A DNA stretch of 62,008 bases from Marinactinospora thermotolerans DSM 45154 (GCF_900167435.1 NZ_FUWS01000018.1:1-62008); one strand, 5' to 3'. Shown: positions 44,603 to 54,026, counted from the stretch's first letter. The notes: generated from the letters alone by a model not told the origin. Program-made: numbers and translations.

Positions 44603-44626
44603 CGCGCCCCGCGCCCCCGGGGCGCG
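44603..44626 (+). terminator. Intercistronic hairpin before the beta-mannosidase gene
   Basis: An 8-bp GC stem (CGCGCCCC at 44603-44610 with its complement at 44619-44626) and an 8-nt loop, without a T-tract. It sits between the last ATPase gene and the beta-mannosidase and may modulate readthrough. Confidence 0.4.
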
Positions 44627-44663
44627 GCGTCCCTTCCCGCCCGTCTTCGACGTCTGGAGTGCC

Positions 44664-47201
44664 ATGGCAGACCACGTCCCCCTCGACCGGAACTGGACCG
44701 TGCGGGCCGTCGCGCCCGCGCATCCCCCCGAGGAGCTGGCCGCGGCGGTGACCGCGCCGGGCGGTGTCCCCGCGACGGTGCCCGGGTGCGTGCACACCGA
44801 CCTGCTCGCCGCGGGCCTCATCGACGACCCCTACCTCGACGACAACGAGACCCGGCTCGGCTGGATCGGCCGCTCGGACTGGTGTTACACGACCGTTCTG
44901 CCCGGGGTCGAGGACGTCGCCGCCCTGGCGCGGGCCGAACGGATCGACCTCGTCTGCGCGGGGCTCGACACGGTCGCCGAACTGCGCCTGGACGGGCGGC
45001 TGGTGGGCCGCACCGCCAACATGCACCGCTCCTACCGGTTCGACGTCACGGCCGGGGTGCGCGCCGGCGCCCGCGAGCTGGCCGTCACCTTCGGCTCCGC
45101 CTACCGCTACGCCGAGGGGCTGCGCGAGCGGCTCGGGCACCGGCCGGCCGCCTACGCCGAACCCTTCCAGTTCATCCGCAAGATGGCCTGCAACTTCGGC
45201 TGGGACTGGGGGCCCACCCTCGTGACCGCGGGGATCTGGCAGCCCATCGGCCTGCACGCCTGGAGCACCGCGCGCCTGGCCGGGGTCCGCCCCGAGATCA
45301 CGGTCGCCTCCCGCCCCGGCGGGCGCGCCGTGGGGTTGGTGCGCCTGCACGTCGAGGTGGAGCGCAGCGACGCGGGGGGCGGGGTGCCGCTGACCCTGAC
45401 CGCGCGCATCGCGGGGCAGGAGCGCGAGGTCGCCGTCGCGCCGGGGAGGAACCGGGCCGAGGTCGAGGTGGAGGTGCCGGCCCCGCGGCTGTGGTGGCCG
45501 CGCGGCCACGGCGACCAGCCGCTGTATGACCTGGAACTGTCCCTGGGCGGGGACGGCGGCGAGCTCGACACGTGGCGGCGGCGCGTCGGGTTTCGCACGG
45601 TGGAGCTCGACACCCGCCCCGACGCCCACGGGACCCCGTTCGCGTTCCGGATCAACGGTGAGACGGTCCTGGTCAAGGGCGCCAACTGGATCCCCGACGA
45701 CTGCTTCCCCGCCCGGGTCACCCGCGAACGCTACGCCGAGCGGATCGACCAGGCGGTCGGGGCGAACATGAACCTGCTGCGGATCTGGGGCGGGGGCCGC
45801 TACGAGAGCTCGGACTTCTACGAGCTGTGCGACGAGCGGGGGGTGCTGGTCTGGCAGGACTTCCTGTTCGCCTGCGCGGCCTATCCCGAGGAGGAGCCGA
45901 TCGCCGGGGAGGTCGAGGCCGAGGCGCGCGAGGTGGTGGTCCGCCTGGCCGCCCACCCCTCCCTGGTCCTGTGGAACGGCAACAACGAGAACATCTGGGG
46001 TCACGAGGACTGGGGGTGGAAGGAGGAACTGGCGGGCCGCAGCTGGGGGGAGGGGTACTACCTGGACCTGTTGCCGAGGATCGTGGCCGAGCTGGACCCG
46101 ACCCGGCCGTACTGGCCGGGCAGCCCCTACTCGGGGCGCTCCGACGTGCACCCCAACGACCCGGACCACGGCCCCATGCACATCTGGGACGTGTGGAACC
46201 GGCGCGACTACACCGGCTACCTCGACTACCGGCCGCGTTTCGTGGCCGAGTTCGGCTTCCAGGCGCCCCCGGCCCACGCCACGTTGCGGGCCGCGGTCGG
46301 CGACGACCCACTGGCCCCCGATTCGCCCGGCGTCCGCCACCACCAGAAGGCCGAGGACGGCGACGGCAAGCTCGCCCGCGGGCTGGCCCCCCACTTCGGG
46401 GCCGTCAAGGGGTTCGACGACTGGCACTACCTCACCCAGGTCAACCAGGCCAGGGCCATCAGCCTGGGGGTGGAGCACTTCCGGGCCCAGTGGCCGCTGT
46501 GCACGGGCGCGGTGGTCTGGCAGCTCAACGACTGCTGGCCGGTGACCTCCTGGTCGGCGGTTGACGGCGCGGGCCGGCCCAAGCCGCTGTGGTACGCGCT
46601 GCGCCGGGCCTACCGGGACCGGCTGGTCACCGTGCAGGCGGATCCGGGCCGCGCGGGGCTGAGCGTGGTGGTGTGCAACGACACCGCCCTGCGCTGGGAG
46701 GGCGGGGTGCGCATGGCCCGCCGCGGCCTGGACGGCGCGGTCGTGGCCGAGGCCGAGGCCGGGTTCCGGATCGGTCCGCGCGGGGTGCTGCGCCTGGCCG
46801 TGCCCGACGCGGTGGCGCGGGCCGGGGATCCGGCGCGGGAGCTGGTCACCGTCGATGTCGTGGCGGGGGAGGAGACCGACCGGGCCTGGTGGTTCTTTGC
46901 CGAGGACGTGGAGCTGGCCCTGCCCGAGCCGGACTACGAGGTCGGGACGGAGGTGGGCGACGGCGTGACGCGGGTGTCGGTCACGGCGCGTTCCCTGCTC
47001 CGCGACGTCACGCTCTTCGCGGATCGGCTGGACGGCGCGGCGCGGGTGAGCGACGCGCTGGTCACCCTGCTGCCGGGCGAGAGCCACACGTTCGTGGTGG
47101 AGGGGGTGAGCGGGCTGGACGCGCGGCGGGTGGCCGCCCCGCCGGTCCTGCGCTGTGTCAACGAGGCGCTGGGAGGCCGAGGGGCGGGGGCGACGCTGTG
47201 A
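44664..47201 (+). CDS. GH2 beta-mannosidase
   Basis: An 845-aa intracellular GH2 enzyme of normal beta-mannosidase length. LWNGNNENIWG carries the acid/base Glu (E442) and FVAEFGFQ the nucleophile Glu (E529). The DWGPTLVTAGIWQPI and RIWGGGRYE segments are typical of beta-mannosidases rather than beta-galactosidases. It removes non-reducing mannose from imported manno-oligosaccharides. The operon of Opp-type transporter plus beta-mannosidase resembles the ManB-linked cluster of Thermobifida fusca. Last gene of the second sugar operon. Confidence 0.94.
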   Translation: MADHVPLDRNWTVRAVAPAHPPEELAAAVTAPGGVPATVPGCVHTDLLAAGLIDDPYLDDNETRLGWIGRSDWCYTTVLPGVEDVAALARAERIDLVCAGLDTVAELRLDGRLVGRTANMHRSYRFDVTAGVRAGARELAVTFGSAYRYAEGLRERLGHRPAAYAEPFQFIRKMACNFGWDWGPTLVTAGIWQPIGLHAWSTARLAGVRPEITVASRPGGRAVGLVRLHVEVERSDAGGGVPLTLTARIAGQEREVAVAPGRNRAEVEVEVPAPRLWWPRGHGDQPLYDLELSLGGDGGELDTWRRRVGFRTVELDTRPDAHGTPFAFRINGETVLVKGANWIPDDCFPARVTRERYAERIDQAVGANMNLLRIWGGGRYESSDFYELCDERGVLVWQDFLFACAAYPEEEPIAGEVEAEAREVVVRLAAHPSLVLWNGNNENIWGHEDWGWKEELAGRSWGEGYYLDLLPRIVAELDPTRPYWPGSPYSGRSDVHPNDPDHGPMHIWDVWNRRDYTGYLDYRPRFVAEFGFQAPPAHATLRAAVGDDPLAPDSPGVRHHQKAEDGDGKLARGLAPHFGAVKGFDDWHYLTQVNQARAISLGVEHFRAQWPLCTGAVVWQLNDCWPVTSWSAVDGAGRPKPLWYALRRAYRDRLVTVQADPGRAGLSVVVCNDTALRWEGGVRMARRGLDGAVVAEAEAGFRIGPRGVLRLAVPDAVARAGDPARELVTVDVVAGEETDRAWWFFAEDVELALPEPDYEVGTEVGDGVTRVSVTARSLLRDVTLFADRLDGAARVSDALVTLLPGESHTFVVEGVSGLDARRVAAPPVLRCVNEALGGRGAGATL

Positions 47202-47372
47202 GCGATCCTCGCTTTGCGTCGGACCGAAAAGGTACGCCGGGAGCGGAAAAGCGCGTTGGGGGCGGAGGAATTCCGACAATTCGCAAAACGGTAAAACACT
47301 GACTCCGATTACGGCGCAACCTTTTCACGAAAGTGGCCGGAAGAGGTCGTCGTTCTTTCTATTCTTCCTCGC

Positions 47373-48005
47373 GTGGCAGGACGCGAGAAGAAGAAGAAGA
47401 AGAGACGACAGCGAGCCCACCGGCCCCGATCCGCCTCCCACGCGGTGGCGGGGGTCCCGTTGTGGAGCGAGCCCGCCCTGTGGCCCTTCGCCCCGACACT
47501 GCCCCTGATCGGGATGCTCGTCACGACCTACCTGGTGCTGGCCATCGGGCCCGCCACCTTGACCGAGCCGGTCGCCGCCGAGCCCCCGGCCCGTACCGTC
47601 ACGGTGCCGGCCGAGCAAGCCGAGCGGGTTCCCAGCGCGGTGGCGGCGGTCGCGGGTCCCGCGATCGCCGCCGACACCACCGTGTGGTTCGCCAGCGGCC
47701 ACACCACGCTCGCCGCGGACCAAAGACGCGAGCTGCGGGAGTTCGCCGCCCGGGCCTCGGCCGAGGGGGCCTCCCTGGTGCGCGTCGCCGGGCACGCCGA
47801 CAACACCGGTCCCGACGAGGTGAACCGGACCGTCTCCATGGAGCGGGCGCGCACGGTCGAATCGCTCCTGCGCGACGCGCTCACCAGGACCGACGTCACG
47901 TTCGAGGTGAGCGCGCACGGCTCCGACCAGCCCGCGGGCGGCCCCGGAGCCCCCCGCGACCGCGCGGCCGACCGCAGGGTGGAAGTGGTCGCCGAGACCT
48001 GGTGA
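47373..48005 (+). CDS. OmpA-like-domain protein with one TM segment
   Basis: A 210-aa protein. A strongly basic N-terminus (REKKKKKRRQR) precedes one TM helix (about residues 44-63), then a linker and a C-terminal OmpA/MotB-type peptidoglycan-binding domain: VWFASGHTTLAADQRREL, then RVAGHADNTGPDEVNRTVSMERA (shortened) and a DRAADRRVEV tail. The TGPDEVN and RADRRVE residues correspond to the diaminopimelate-binding signature. It probably tethers a membrane process to the cell wall. Start GTG at 47373. It appears monocistronic. Confidence 0.8.
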   Translation: MAGREKKKKKRRQRAHRPRSASHAVAGVPLWSEPALWPFAPTLPLIGMLVTTYLVLAIGPATLTEPVAAEPPARTVTVPAEQAERVPSAVAAVAGPAIAADTTVWFASGHTTLAADQRRELREFAARASAEGASLVRVAGHADNTGPDEVNRTVSMERARTVESLLRDALTRTDVTFEVSAHGSDQPAGGPGAPRDRAADRRVEVVAETW

Positions 48006-48053
48006 CCTTCCGTGGTCCCGCCCACGGGAGGGGAACGGCTCCGGCGCCGCGGG

Positions 48054-49709
48054 TCAGCAGGCGCCGGCCCAGGAGCACTCCAGGTCCTCTGTTGCGTGGC
48101 GCCCACCGTCCCACGGCCCCTGGGGCGGCACCGGGAACAGCGACGAGGGGACGGGGCCGGAGCGCGAGAACTCGGCCAGGCGGACGGCGATCGCGTCCTG
48201 CACGCCACGCGGGGCGGCCCCCGGGTAGCCGTTGTTGACGACCGCGAAGGCCAGCTCCTCGCCGTTGGCGGCGGTGACGTAGCCCGACAGCGCGCTGACC
48301 CCGGTGAGCGTGCCCGTCTTGGCCCGGACGTTGCCCTCGGCGGCGGTGCCGCGCATGCGGCCGGCCAGCGTCCCGCCGGTCATGCGGTCGGGGTGTCCGG
48401 CGACGGGCAGGGAGGCGCGCCAGACGTCGAACCACGGCTCGTCACGGGCCTGCGCGAGCAGCTCCACCACGAAGGCGGCGGTCATGCGGTTCGAACGCGA
48501 CAGCCCGGATCCGTCGTTGAGGTGCAGCCCGCGCGGTTTGACCCCGATCCCGGCGGCCGCGGCCTCGACCTCGGCGAGTCCGGCCGCCCAGCTCCCCTCT
48601 CCCGCCGCCTCGTGGCCGATGGCCTTGACCAGGATCTCGGCGTGCCCGTTGTTGGACAGCTTCATGAAGGGGACGAGCAGGTCCGCCAGCTCCATCGACT
48701 CGCGTCGGGCGAGTTCGGCCGTTGCCGCGGGGGCCGTGCCTCGCGTGATCGTGCCGTGGACCTCGACCCCGTGGTCGGCGAGGGCCTGGGCGAACACGTG
48801 CGCGGCGTAGTCGGTGGGCTCGTGCACGGTGCGCAGGCCCGAGAACGCCGCGCCGTCGGCCGGCAGCGAGCCGGTGACGGTCAGGGTGTTCGTTCCGGGG
48901 GCGCGGGTCACCTCCAGAGTGTCGGGGCTTCCGGCGGCGCCGGTGCGGGCGTCGGAGTCGACGTCGAGGTAGCCGGTGGCCGGTCCGACGTCGACGGCCA
49001 CCGGGGCGCCCTCGGCCGGGCCGGGGCGTACGGTCACCTCGGTGACGCCGGTGTCGTAGTCCTCGTTGGCGGCCACGGTCAGCGCCGAGATCTGGGCGGC
49101 GTAGTAGTAGGGCTCGTCGTCGGCCTCCCAGTCGTCGACCAGCCGTTGGTCGTCGAAGCGGGTGTCATCGGCGACGAGGTCGCCGGTGACCTCGTGGACG
49201 CCGGCCGCGGCGATGTCGGCGGCGAGTTCGTCGTAGGCGGCCGGGGTCAGGGTGGGGTCTCCGGTGCCGACCAGGTACAGGTCGCCCTTGACGACCCCGC
49301 GTGAGGGGGCGGTGCCGGCCTCCACGGTGGTGGTGAACCGGTGGTCGGGGCCGAGCACCTCCAGCGCCGCGGCGGCGGTCAGCAGCTTGGTGGTGGACGC
49401 GGGCACGAGGGGGGATCGGGCCGCGTGGGCGTAGAGGAGGTCGTCGCGGCCCAGGCCGCGCACGACGACCCCGGAGTCGGCCCCCTCCAGGGACGAGTGG
49501 CGCAGCAGTGTGTCGATGTCGGCGCGCAGGTCGGCGACCCCGCCGGGGGGAGGGGGGAAGGCTGCGGGCGTGGCGGGGGCCGCTGCCGGGGCGGTGGGGG
49601 AGGCGTGGGCGGGGGCGGCGAGCGGGCCGGCCACCCCGATCGCGGTGAGGAGGGCGAGGAAGACGGGGAGCGCCCCGCGGGGGGCGGAAGGGCGGGAGGC
49701 GATCGGCAT
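48054..49709 (-). CDS. D-alanyl-D-alanine carboxypeptidase (PBP4/R39-type, S13)
   Basis: A 551-aa secreted low-molecular-mass penicillin-binding protein. It has a Sec signal peptide (about residues 1-36, ending APAHA). The catalytic motifs are SxxK in VPASTTKLL (S105, K108), SNN (352-354) and KTG in RAKTGTLTG (464-466). As in Actinomadura R39 and E. coli DacB, a large insert (about residues 125-310) separates SxxK from SNN. It trims peptidoglycan stem peptides. The ATG at 49709 lies downstream of a region with AGGTACGTC and the CGACTTAAG palindromic patch. Divergent from the P450 gene. Confidence 0.93.
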   Translation of the reverse strand: MPIASRPSAPRGALPVFLALLTAIGVAGPLAAPAHASPTAPAAAPATPAAFPPPPGGVADLRADIDTLLRHSSLEGADSGVVVRGLGRDDLLYAHAARSPLVPASTTKLLTAAAALEVLGPDHRFTTTVEAGTAPSRGVVKGDLYLVGTGDPTLTPAAYDELAADIAAAGVHEVTGDLVADDTRFDDQRLVDDWEADDEPYYYAAQISALTVAANEDYDTGVTEVTVRPGPAEGAPVAVDVGPATGYLDVDSDARTGAAGSPDTLEVTRAPGTNTLTVTGSLPADGAAFSGLRTVHEPTDYAAHVFAQALADHGVEVHGTITRGTAPAATAELARRESMELADLLVPFMKLSNNGHAEILVKAIGHEAAGEGSWAAGLAEVEAAAAGIGVKPRGLHLNDGSGLSRSNRMTAAFVVELLAQARDEPWFDVWRASLPVAGHPDRMTGGTLAGRMRGTAAEGNVRAKTGTLTGVSALSGYVTAANGEELAFAVVNNGYPGAAPRGVQDAIAVRLAEFSRSGPVPSSLFPVPPQGPWDGGRHATEDLECSWAGAC

Positions 49710-49840
49710 GGACGTACCTCTCCTATCGACTTAAGAAGCGACAAAGAGATCTCGCGCATCGGTAACCTATCCGGTTCCGCCCCGCTTGTCTGCGAAGAGT
49801 GACGGGATGATTGCTCCGCGTCTTCTCCTCATGGACGCCG

Positions 49841-49860
49841 GAGTGAGGCTAGTCTCACTC
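49841..49860. promoter_or_regulatory. Inverted repeat in the divergent promoter region (carboxypeptidase / P450)
   Basis: GAGTGAG-GCTAGT-CTCACTC, 7-bp arms with a 6-bp centre, lies 41 bp upstream of the P450 start codon. It is a plausible operator for a dimeric regulator; no regulator gene is adjacent. Confidence 0.4.
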
Positions 49861-49901
49861 TCACCGCGTCGTCCCCTTCCCGTTGCCTCAGGACGTGTCT
49901 C

Positions 49902-51293
49902 GTGAGCCTTGATCCCTCCGCTCCCTCCGGTTGCCCCCTGGAATCCTCCCCCGTGCCCATCTACGAGGTGTCCAGCGCCGAGCGTGCGAGGCTGTGGGCG
50001 GACCTGCGTTCCCGGTACGGGCAGATCGCGCCGATCCGCCTGGAGCCGGACCTGACCGCCTGGCTCCTCCTCGGTTACGAGGAGAACCTGGAAGTCCTGC
50101 GGGACTGGGCCACCTACTCGCGTGACACCCGCCGCTGGAACGAGATCCGTGACGGCCGGCGCAAGCTCGGCTCGGGTCTGCGCCCGACCATGGCCTACCG
50201 CTCCAGCGCGCTGTACGCCGACGGGGCCGAGCACGCCCGGCTGATCGCCCCCATCGCCGACGCCCTGGCCCAGGTGCCCGAGGCGCGCGTGCGCCGCGAC
50301 ATCACCGAGATCGCCGACCACCTCATCGACGCCTTCTGCGAGCGGGGCGAGGCCGATCTCGTCAGGGACTACACCACCCCGCTGCCGGCGCTGCTGGTCA
50401 ACCGCCTGTTCGGCCTCGGCGACGTCTACGGTCACGCCCTCGGCCACCTGTCCGCCAGCCTGTGGGCCAGCGACGGCACGGTCGGGGCCGAGGCGGTGGC
50501 CCGGATGCGCGACTACTTCGTCGGGCTCGTGCAGCGCAAGCGCGTCCGCCCCGGCGACGACCTGCCGAGCCGGATGATGGCCCACGAGGCGGCCCTGAGC
50601 GACGCGGAGATGGCCGACCAGCTCATCGTCCTCGCCGGCGCCGGCCACGAGCCGACGGCCAACCTGCTCGGCAACGTCCTGCGCGCGCTGCTGGCCGATT
50701 CCCGCATCGGGCGCGACCACGCCTCGGGTGGTCTGCTGCTGGACGAGGTCATCGACCATGTGGCCTGGAGCGAGCCCCCCTTGCAGATGCTCGCCGCGCG
50801 TTTTCCCACGCGCGACGTCGAGATCGACGGCACCCTCGTCGCCGAGGGCGAGCCGCTCATCATCGGTTTCGCCGCGGCCCACGCCGACCCCCGCCTGGGG
50901 GCCGGCGCGGTGCCGGCCGAGTCCGCTCTGCCCCCCGGGCACAACAGCGCGCACCTGATGTGGGGGGTGGGGACGCACCGCTGTCCCGCCCAGTCGCTGG
51001 CGCTGCGGATCGTCCGCGTCGGCGTGGAGCGCCTGTTGGAGCGGCTGCCCGGGGTCCGGCTCGCGGTCCCGGCCGAGGAGCTGCGCTGGCGCGAGGAGTT
51101 GTTCGTGCGCGGCCTGGTGTCGCTCCCGGTGCGCTTTCCCGCGGTCGAGGCGCCGCCGCGGTCGCCGGCGGCCGATGAGGACGACGCTGAGGGGGGCTAC
51201 GCCGAGGTGGACGGCGGGGAGGAGCCCGTGGACCTTCTCGGCCGGGTCCTGCGGTGGTGGCGTGGCGTCCGCGCCGCCTCGACGGCGGAGTGA
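49902..51293 (+). CDS. Cytochrome P450 lacking the ExxR motif
   Basis: A 463-aa P450. The heme loop is GVGTHRCPAQSLAL with ligand C361; the I-helix is VLAGAGHEPTANLL with T252. In the K-helix the usual E-x-x-R before the PP pair is replaced by H286-V-A-W289 (DHVAWSEPPL). This matches the known exception in the Streptomyces CYP157 family, which also lacks ExxR. Those CYP157 enzymes normally sit in conservon clusters beside CYP154; no such genes are adjacent here. The acidic C-terminal extension (about residues 415-445) is unusual. Start GTG at 49902. No redox partner is adjacent. Substrate unknown. Confidence 0.9.
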   Translation: MSLDPSAPSGCPLESSPVPIYEVSSAERARLWADLRSRYGQIAPIRLEPDLTAWLLLGYEENLEVLRDWATYSRDTRRWNEIRDGRRKLGSGLRPTMAYRSSALYADGAEHARLIAPIADALAQVPEARVRRDITEIADHLIDAFCERGEADLVRDYTTPLPALLVNRLFGLGDVYGHALGHLSASLWASDGTVGAEAVARMRDYFVGLVQRKRVRPGDDLPSRMMAHEAALSDAEMADQLIVLAGAGHEPTANLLGNVLRALLADSRIGRDHASGGLLLDEVIDHVAWSEPPLQMLAARFPTRDVEIDGTLVAEGEPLIIGFAAAHADPRLGAGAVPAESALPPGHNSAHLMWGVGTHRCPAQSLALRIVRVGVERLLERLPGVRLAVPAEELRWREELFVRGLVSLPVRFPAVEAPPRSPAADEDDAEGGYAEVDGGEEPVDLLGRVLRWWRGVRAASTAE

Positions 51294-51410
51294 GGGCGGG
51301 GCGGCCGTCCCCGCGGCGGCCGCCCTTTGGCCGGGATGGAGTAGCCGTCCCGCCCGGATGGGACGAACCGGACAAAGGACTCCGTGGGTGCGGGCAGTAG
51401 CGTCACAGAC

Positions 51411-52835
51411 ATGTCTACGCGTCCGTTTTGGCTGGCCGGCACCGCCGCGACCGGCGACAGTGAGATCACGGTGACCCACCCCTACGACGGTCGGGTCGTG
51501 GCGACGGTCTCGGTCCCCACCGAGGCCCAGATCGAGGAGGCCGTCGCGGCCGCCCACGCGGTCCTCGACGAGGCCGCCGCGCTGCCCGCCTACGTGCGCG
51601 CCGAGGCGCTGCTGCACGTGTCCCGGCGGCTGGCCGAACGCACCGAGGAGATCGCGCAGATCATCACGGCCGAGAACGGCAAGCCCATCAAGTGGGCCCG
51701 GGGCGAGGTCGGACGCGCCGTGTCGGTGTTCCGCTGGGCGGCCGAGGAGGCCCGCCGCGACAGCGGGGAGCTACAGCGGCTCGACACCGACGCCGCCGGC
51801 ACCGGCCGGATCGCGATGGTCCGCCGGGTCCCCAAGGGCGCCGTGCTCGGCATCTCCCCCTTCAACTTCCCGCTCAACCTGGTCGCGCACAAGATCGCCC
51901 CGGCGATCGCGGTGGGCGCGCCCATCATCCTCAAGCCCGCTCCGGCCACGCCGGTGTCGGCGCTGGTGCTCGGCGAGATCCTGGCCGAGACGGACCTGCC
52001 GCGCGGCATGGTCTCGGTCCTGCCGATGCCCAACGAGCGCGCCTCCTCCCTGATCACCGACGAGCGGCTGCCGGTCATCTCCTTCACCGGCGGCCAGTTC
52101 GGCTGGGAGCTGCAAAAGCGCGCCCCGCACAAGCACGTGACGCTGGAGCTGGGCGGCAACGCGGCGGCCGTCGTCCTGGGCGACGCCGACCTGGACTGGG
52201 CGGCCGAGCGTGTCGCCCTGTTCGGCAACAACTCCGCCGGCCAGGTCTGCATCGGCGTGCAGCGGGTCATCGTGGACGAGTCCGTCTACGACGAGTTCAC
52301 CGCCAAGCTGGTCGAGCGGGTCGAGGCGCTGCCCACCGGCGACCCCGCCGACGAGGCGACCGAGGTGGGCCCGCTCATCGACGAGGCCGCCGCGATCCGC
52401 GTCGCGGACTGGGTCGAGGAGGCCGTGCGGGCCGGGGGCAGGCTGCTCACCGGCGGCACGCGCGAGGGGGTGACCGTCGCGCCGACGGTCCTGGCCGAGG
52501 TCCCCGGCGACGCCAAGGTGGTGCGCGAGGAGATCTTCGGGCCGGTCCTGGTCCTCCAGCGCGTCTCCGGCGTGGACGAGGCGTTCTCGCTGGTCAACGA
52601 CAGCGACTTCGGGCTTCAGGCGGGCGTGTTCACCCGCGACCTCCAGGTGGCCTTCCGGGCCCACCGCGAGCTCAAGGTCGGCGGCGTCATCATCGGCGAC
52701 GTCCCGTCCTTCCGCGCCGACCAGATGCCCTACGGCGGGGTGAAGAAGTCCGGCGTCGGCAAGGAGGGCGTCCGCGCCGCGATGGACGACCTCACCTACG
52801 AGCGCGTCATGGTCATGACGGGCGTCACCCTCTGA
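51411..52835 (+). CDS. NAD(P)-dependent aldehyde dehydrogenase
   Basis: A 474-aa ALDH-superfamily enzyme with all catalytic residues: N152 (SPFNFPLN), E246 (LELGGN) and C280 (GQVCIG). The motif GGVIIGDVPSFRADQMPYGGVKKSG is shortened here; it fits lactaldehyde, glyceraldehyde-3-phosphate (non-phosphorylating) or phosphonoacetaldehyde-type ALDHs. The exact substrate is not assignable. The ATG at 51411 lies 117 bp after the P450 stop, so co-transcription is possible. Confidence 0.9.
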   Translation: MSTRPFWLAGTAATGDSEITVTHPYDGRVVATVSVPTEAQIEEAVAAAHAVLDEAAALPAYVRAEALLHVSRRLAERTEEIAQIITAENGKPIKWARGEVGRAVSVFRWAAEEARRDSGELQRLDTDAAGTGRIAMVRRVPKGAVLGISPFNFPLNLVAHKIAPAIAVGAPIILKPAPATPVSALVLGEILAETDLPRGMVSVLPMPNERASSLITDERLPVISFTGGQFGWELQKRAPHKHVTLELGGNAAAVVLGDADLDWAAERVALFGNNSAGQVCIGVQRVIVDESVYDEFTAKLVERVEALPTGDPADEATEVGPLIDEAAAIRVADWVEEAVRAGGRLLTGGTREGVTVAPTVLAEVPGDAKVVREEIFGPVLVLQRVSGVDEAFSLVNDSDFGLQAGVFTRDLQVAFRAHRELKVGGVIIGDVPSFRADQMPYGGVKKSGVGKEGVRAAMDDLTYERVMVMTGVTL

Positions 52836-52872
52836 TAGGGGCGCCGTCGATCTCCCCGCGGGGGACGGTGCG

Positions 52873-52900
52873 GGACCCGGGAGGCGCCCCTCCCGGGTCC
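52873..52900. terminator. Bidirectional terminator between aldehyde dehydrogenase and protease genes
   Basis: A 12-bp perfect stem (GGACCCGGGAGG at 52873-52884 with its complement at 52889-52900) and a 4-nt loop, placed between convergent stops at 52835 and 52923. Confidence 0.7.
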
Positions 52901-52922
52901 TCGCGTGTCCGGGGTCCGCGGA

Positions 52923-53885
52923 CTACAGGGACTGGGCCTTGTGGTAGAGCCGTTCGGCCGCGTCGTCCAGGCGGGGACCGTACTGGGTGCCGGCGTCGTC
53001 GGAGTACTTGAAGCTGATCACCGAGGTGATCGTGCCGGTGCCGGTCGAGCTGTCGAAGTCCGACAGCCAGGGGCCGCCGCTGGAGCCCTCGGTCATCCGG
53101 CAGGCCATCCCCGCGGCGGTCGTGCCCTGCCGGTCGGGCCGGGTGGGGCCGGCGCAGTAGTGCAGGCGCGAGCCGTCGTAGGGGCGTTCCGAGGGGTAGC
53201 CGAAGGCGTGGACCTCGGCGCTGTTGCCGGTGCCGAACGCGATGCGCTGGGTGCCGGTCTCATCGGCGACGTGGGCGCCCTCGCTGTTGGGGCCGAGCAC
53301 GGCCATGCCGAAGTCGTAGCTGTCGTCGGCCTGCCGCGCCCACTCGGGCGGCACGAGGAGTTCGCGCGCGGGGAAGCGGCCGTGGGGTTCGGCGCCGTCG
53401 TCATAGGCGGGCACGAAGACCCAGTTGCGGGCCCACGAGCCGGTGCCGTCCTTGAGGCAGTGCCCGGCGGTCACGACGGTGTCGCGGTTGTCGGCCCGCA
53501 CCACGGAGGCCGAGCAGGTGAAGTCGCTGCCGTCCAGCGTCAAGAACACCTTGCCGGTGGTGGAGGTGACCAGGCCGCCCCCCTCCCAGGGTGTCCCGGT
53601 GGACTGGGCCGCGGCGGCGGCGGGGTGACGTCCGGGCGTCGCGCCGCCGAGGGCTCCGCTCAGCACCTCTCCCAGGGGAACGGCGTCGGCCATGCGCTCG
53701 GGTGTCCAGTAGGCGAGTGTCGTCCGCCGACCGGAGGGCTCGGCCGCGGCCGTCTGGTGGACGACGCCCTCGGCGGGCGGGACGGCGTCGGCCGCGGAGG
53801 CGGGCGCCCCGGTGGTGACGCCGGTGGTGATGAGGACGGCCCCCGCGAGTGGGCCCAGGACCTTGGAAGCGAGGGTGGAAGTCAT
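52923..53885 (-). CDS. Secreted trypsin-like serine protease
   Basis: A 320-aa secreted protein with a signal peptide (about residues 1-32) and a Pro/Ala-rich propeptide-like region, then a chymotrypsin-fold domain. The triad is visible: His in VVTAGHC, Asp in DDSYDFGMAVLG and Ser in TEGSSGGPWLS. Four Cys could form the usual disulfides. The start is set at MTSTLASK (53885) rather than a GTG/ATG six residues earlier. Such enzymes are typical actinomycete extracellular proteases. A CelR-like box lies about 95 bp upstream of the start. Confidence 0.9.
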   Translation of the reverse strand: MTSTLASKVLGPLAGAVLITTGVTTGAPASAADAVPPAEGVVHQTAAAEPSGRRTTLAYWTPERMADAVPLGEVLSGALGGATPGRHPAAAAAQSTGTPWEGGGLVTSTTGKVFLTLDGSDFTCSASVVRADNRDTVVTAGHCLKDGTGSWARNWVFVPAYDDGAEPHGRFPARELLVPPEWARQADDSYDFGMAVLGPNSEGAHVADETGTQRIAFGTGNSAEVHAFGYPSERPYDGSRLHYCAGPTRPDRQGTTAAGMACRMTEGSSGGPWLSDFDSSTGTGTITSVISFKYSDDAGTQYGPRLDDAAERLYHKAQSL

Positions 53886-53979
53886 GGCTCGCGATTCTGC
53901 CATACTTTGCGTGATCGATTGATCACCCTGTGTTTGTGTTGTCGTGTTCGTGGATGTCGCGCCGGCCCCTTCCCGTCCC

Positions 53980-53993
53980 TGGGAGCGCTCTCG
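53980..53993. promoter_or_regulatory. CelR/CebR-like box upstream of the secreted protease
   Basis: TGGGAGCGCTCTCG matches the CelR/CebR consensus at 12 of 14 positions, with the central GGGAGCGCTC intact. It lies between the leftward protease gene and a small leftward secreted-protein gene. If functional, the protease would be coregulated with cellulolytic genes. Confidence 0.45.
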
Positions 53994-54026
53994 GGACGGC
54001 CCGGGAATCCCGGATGGCCGCCCGGC

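Noticed and set aside
43413-47279. Leftward open frame of 1288 codons antisense to the ATPase F and GH2 genes
   Set aside because: Same reason: a GC-driven shadow of genes with clear motifs.
49720-49740. TATCGACTTAAGAAGCGA near the carboxypeptidase start as a further LacI2 operator
   Set aside because: It shares only the CTTAAG core with the LacI2 sites, the central CG and spacing differ, and the gene is not sugar-related.
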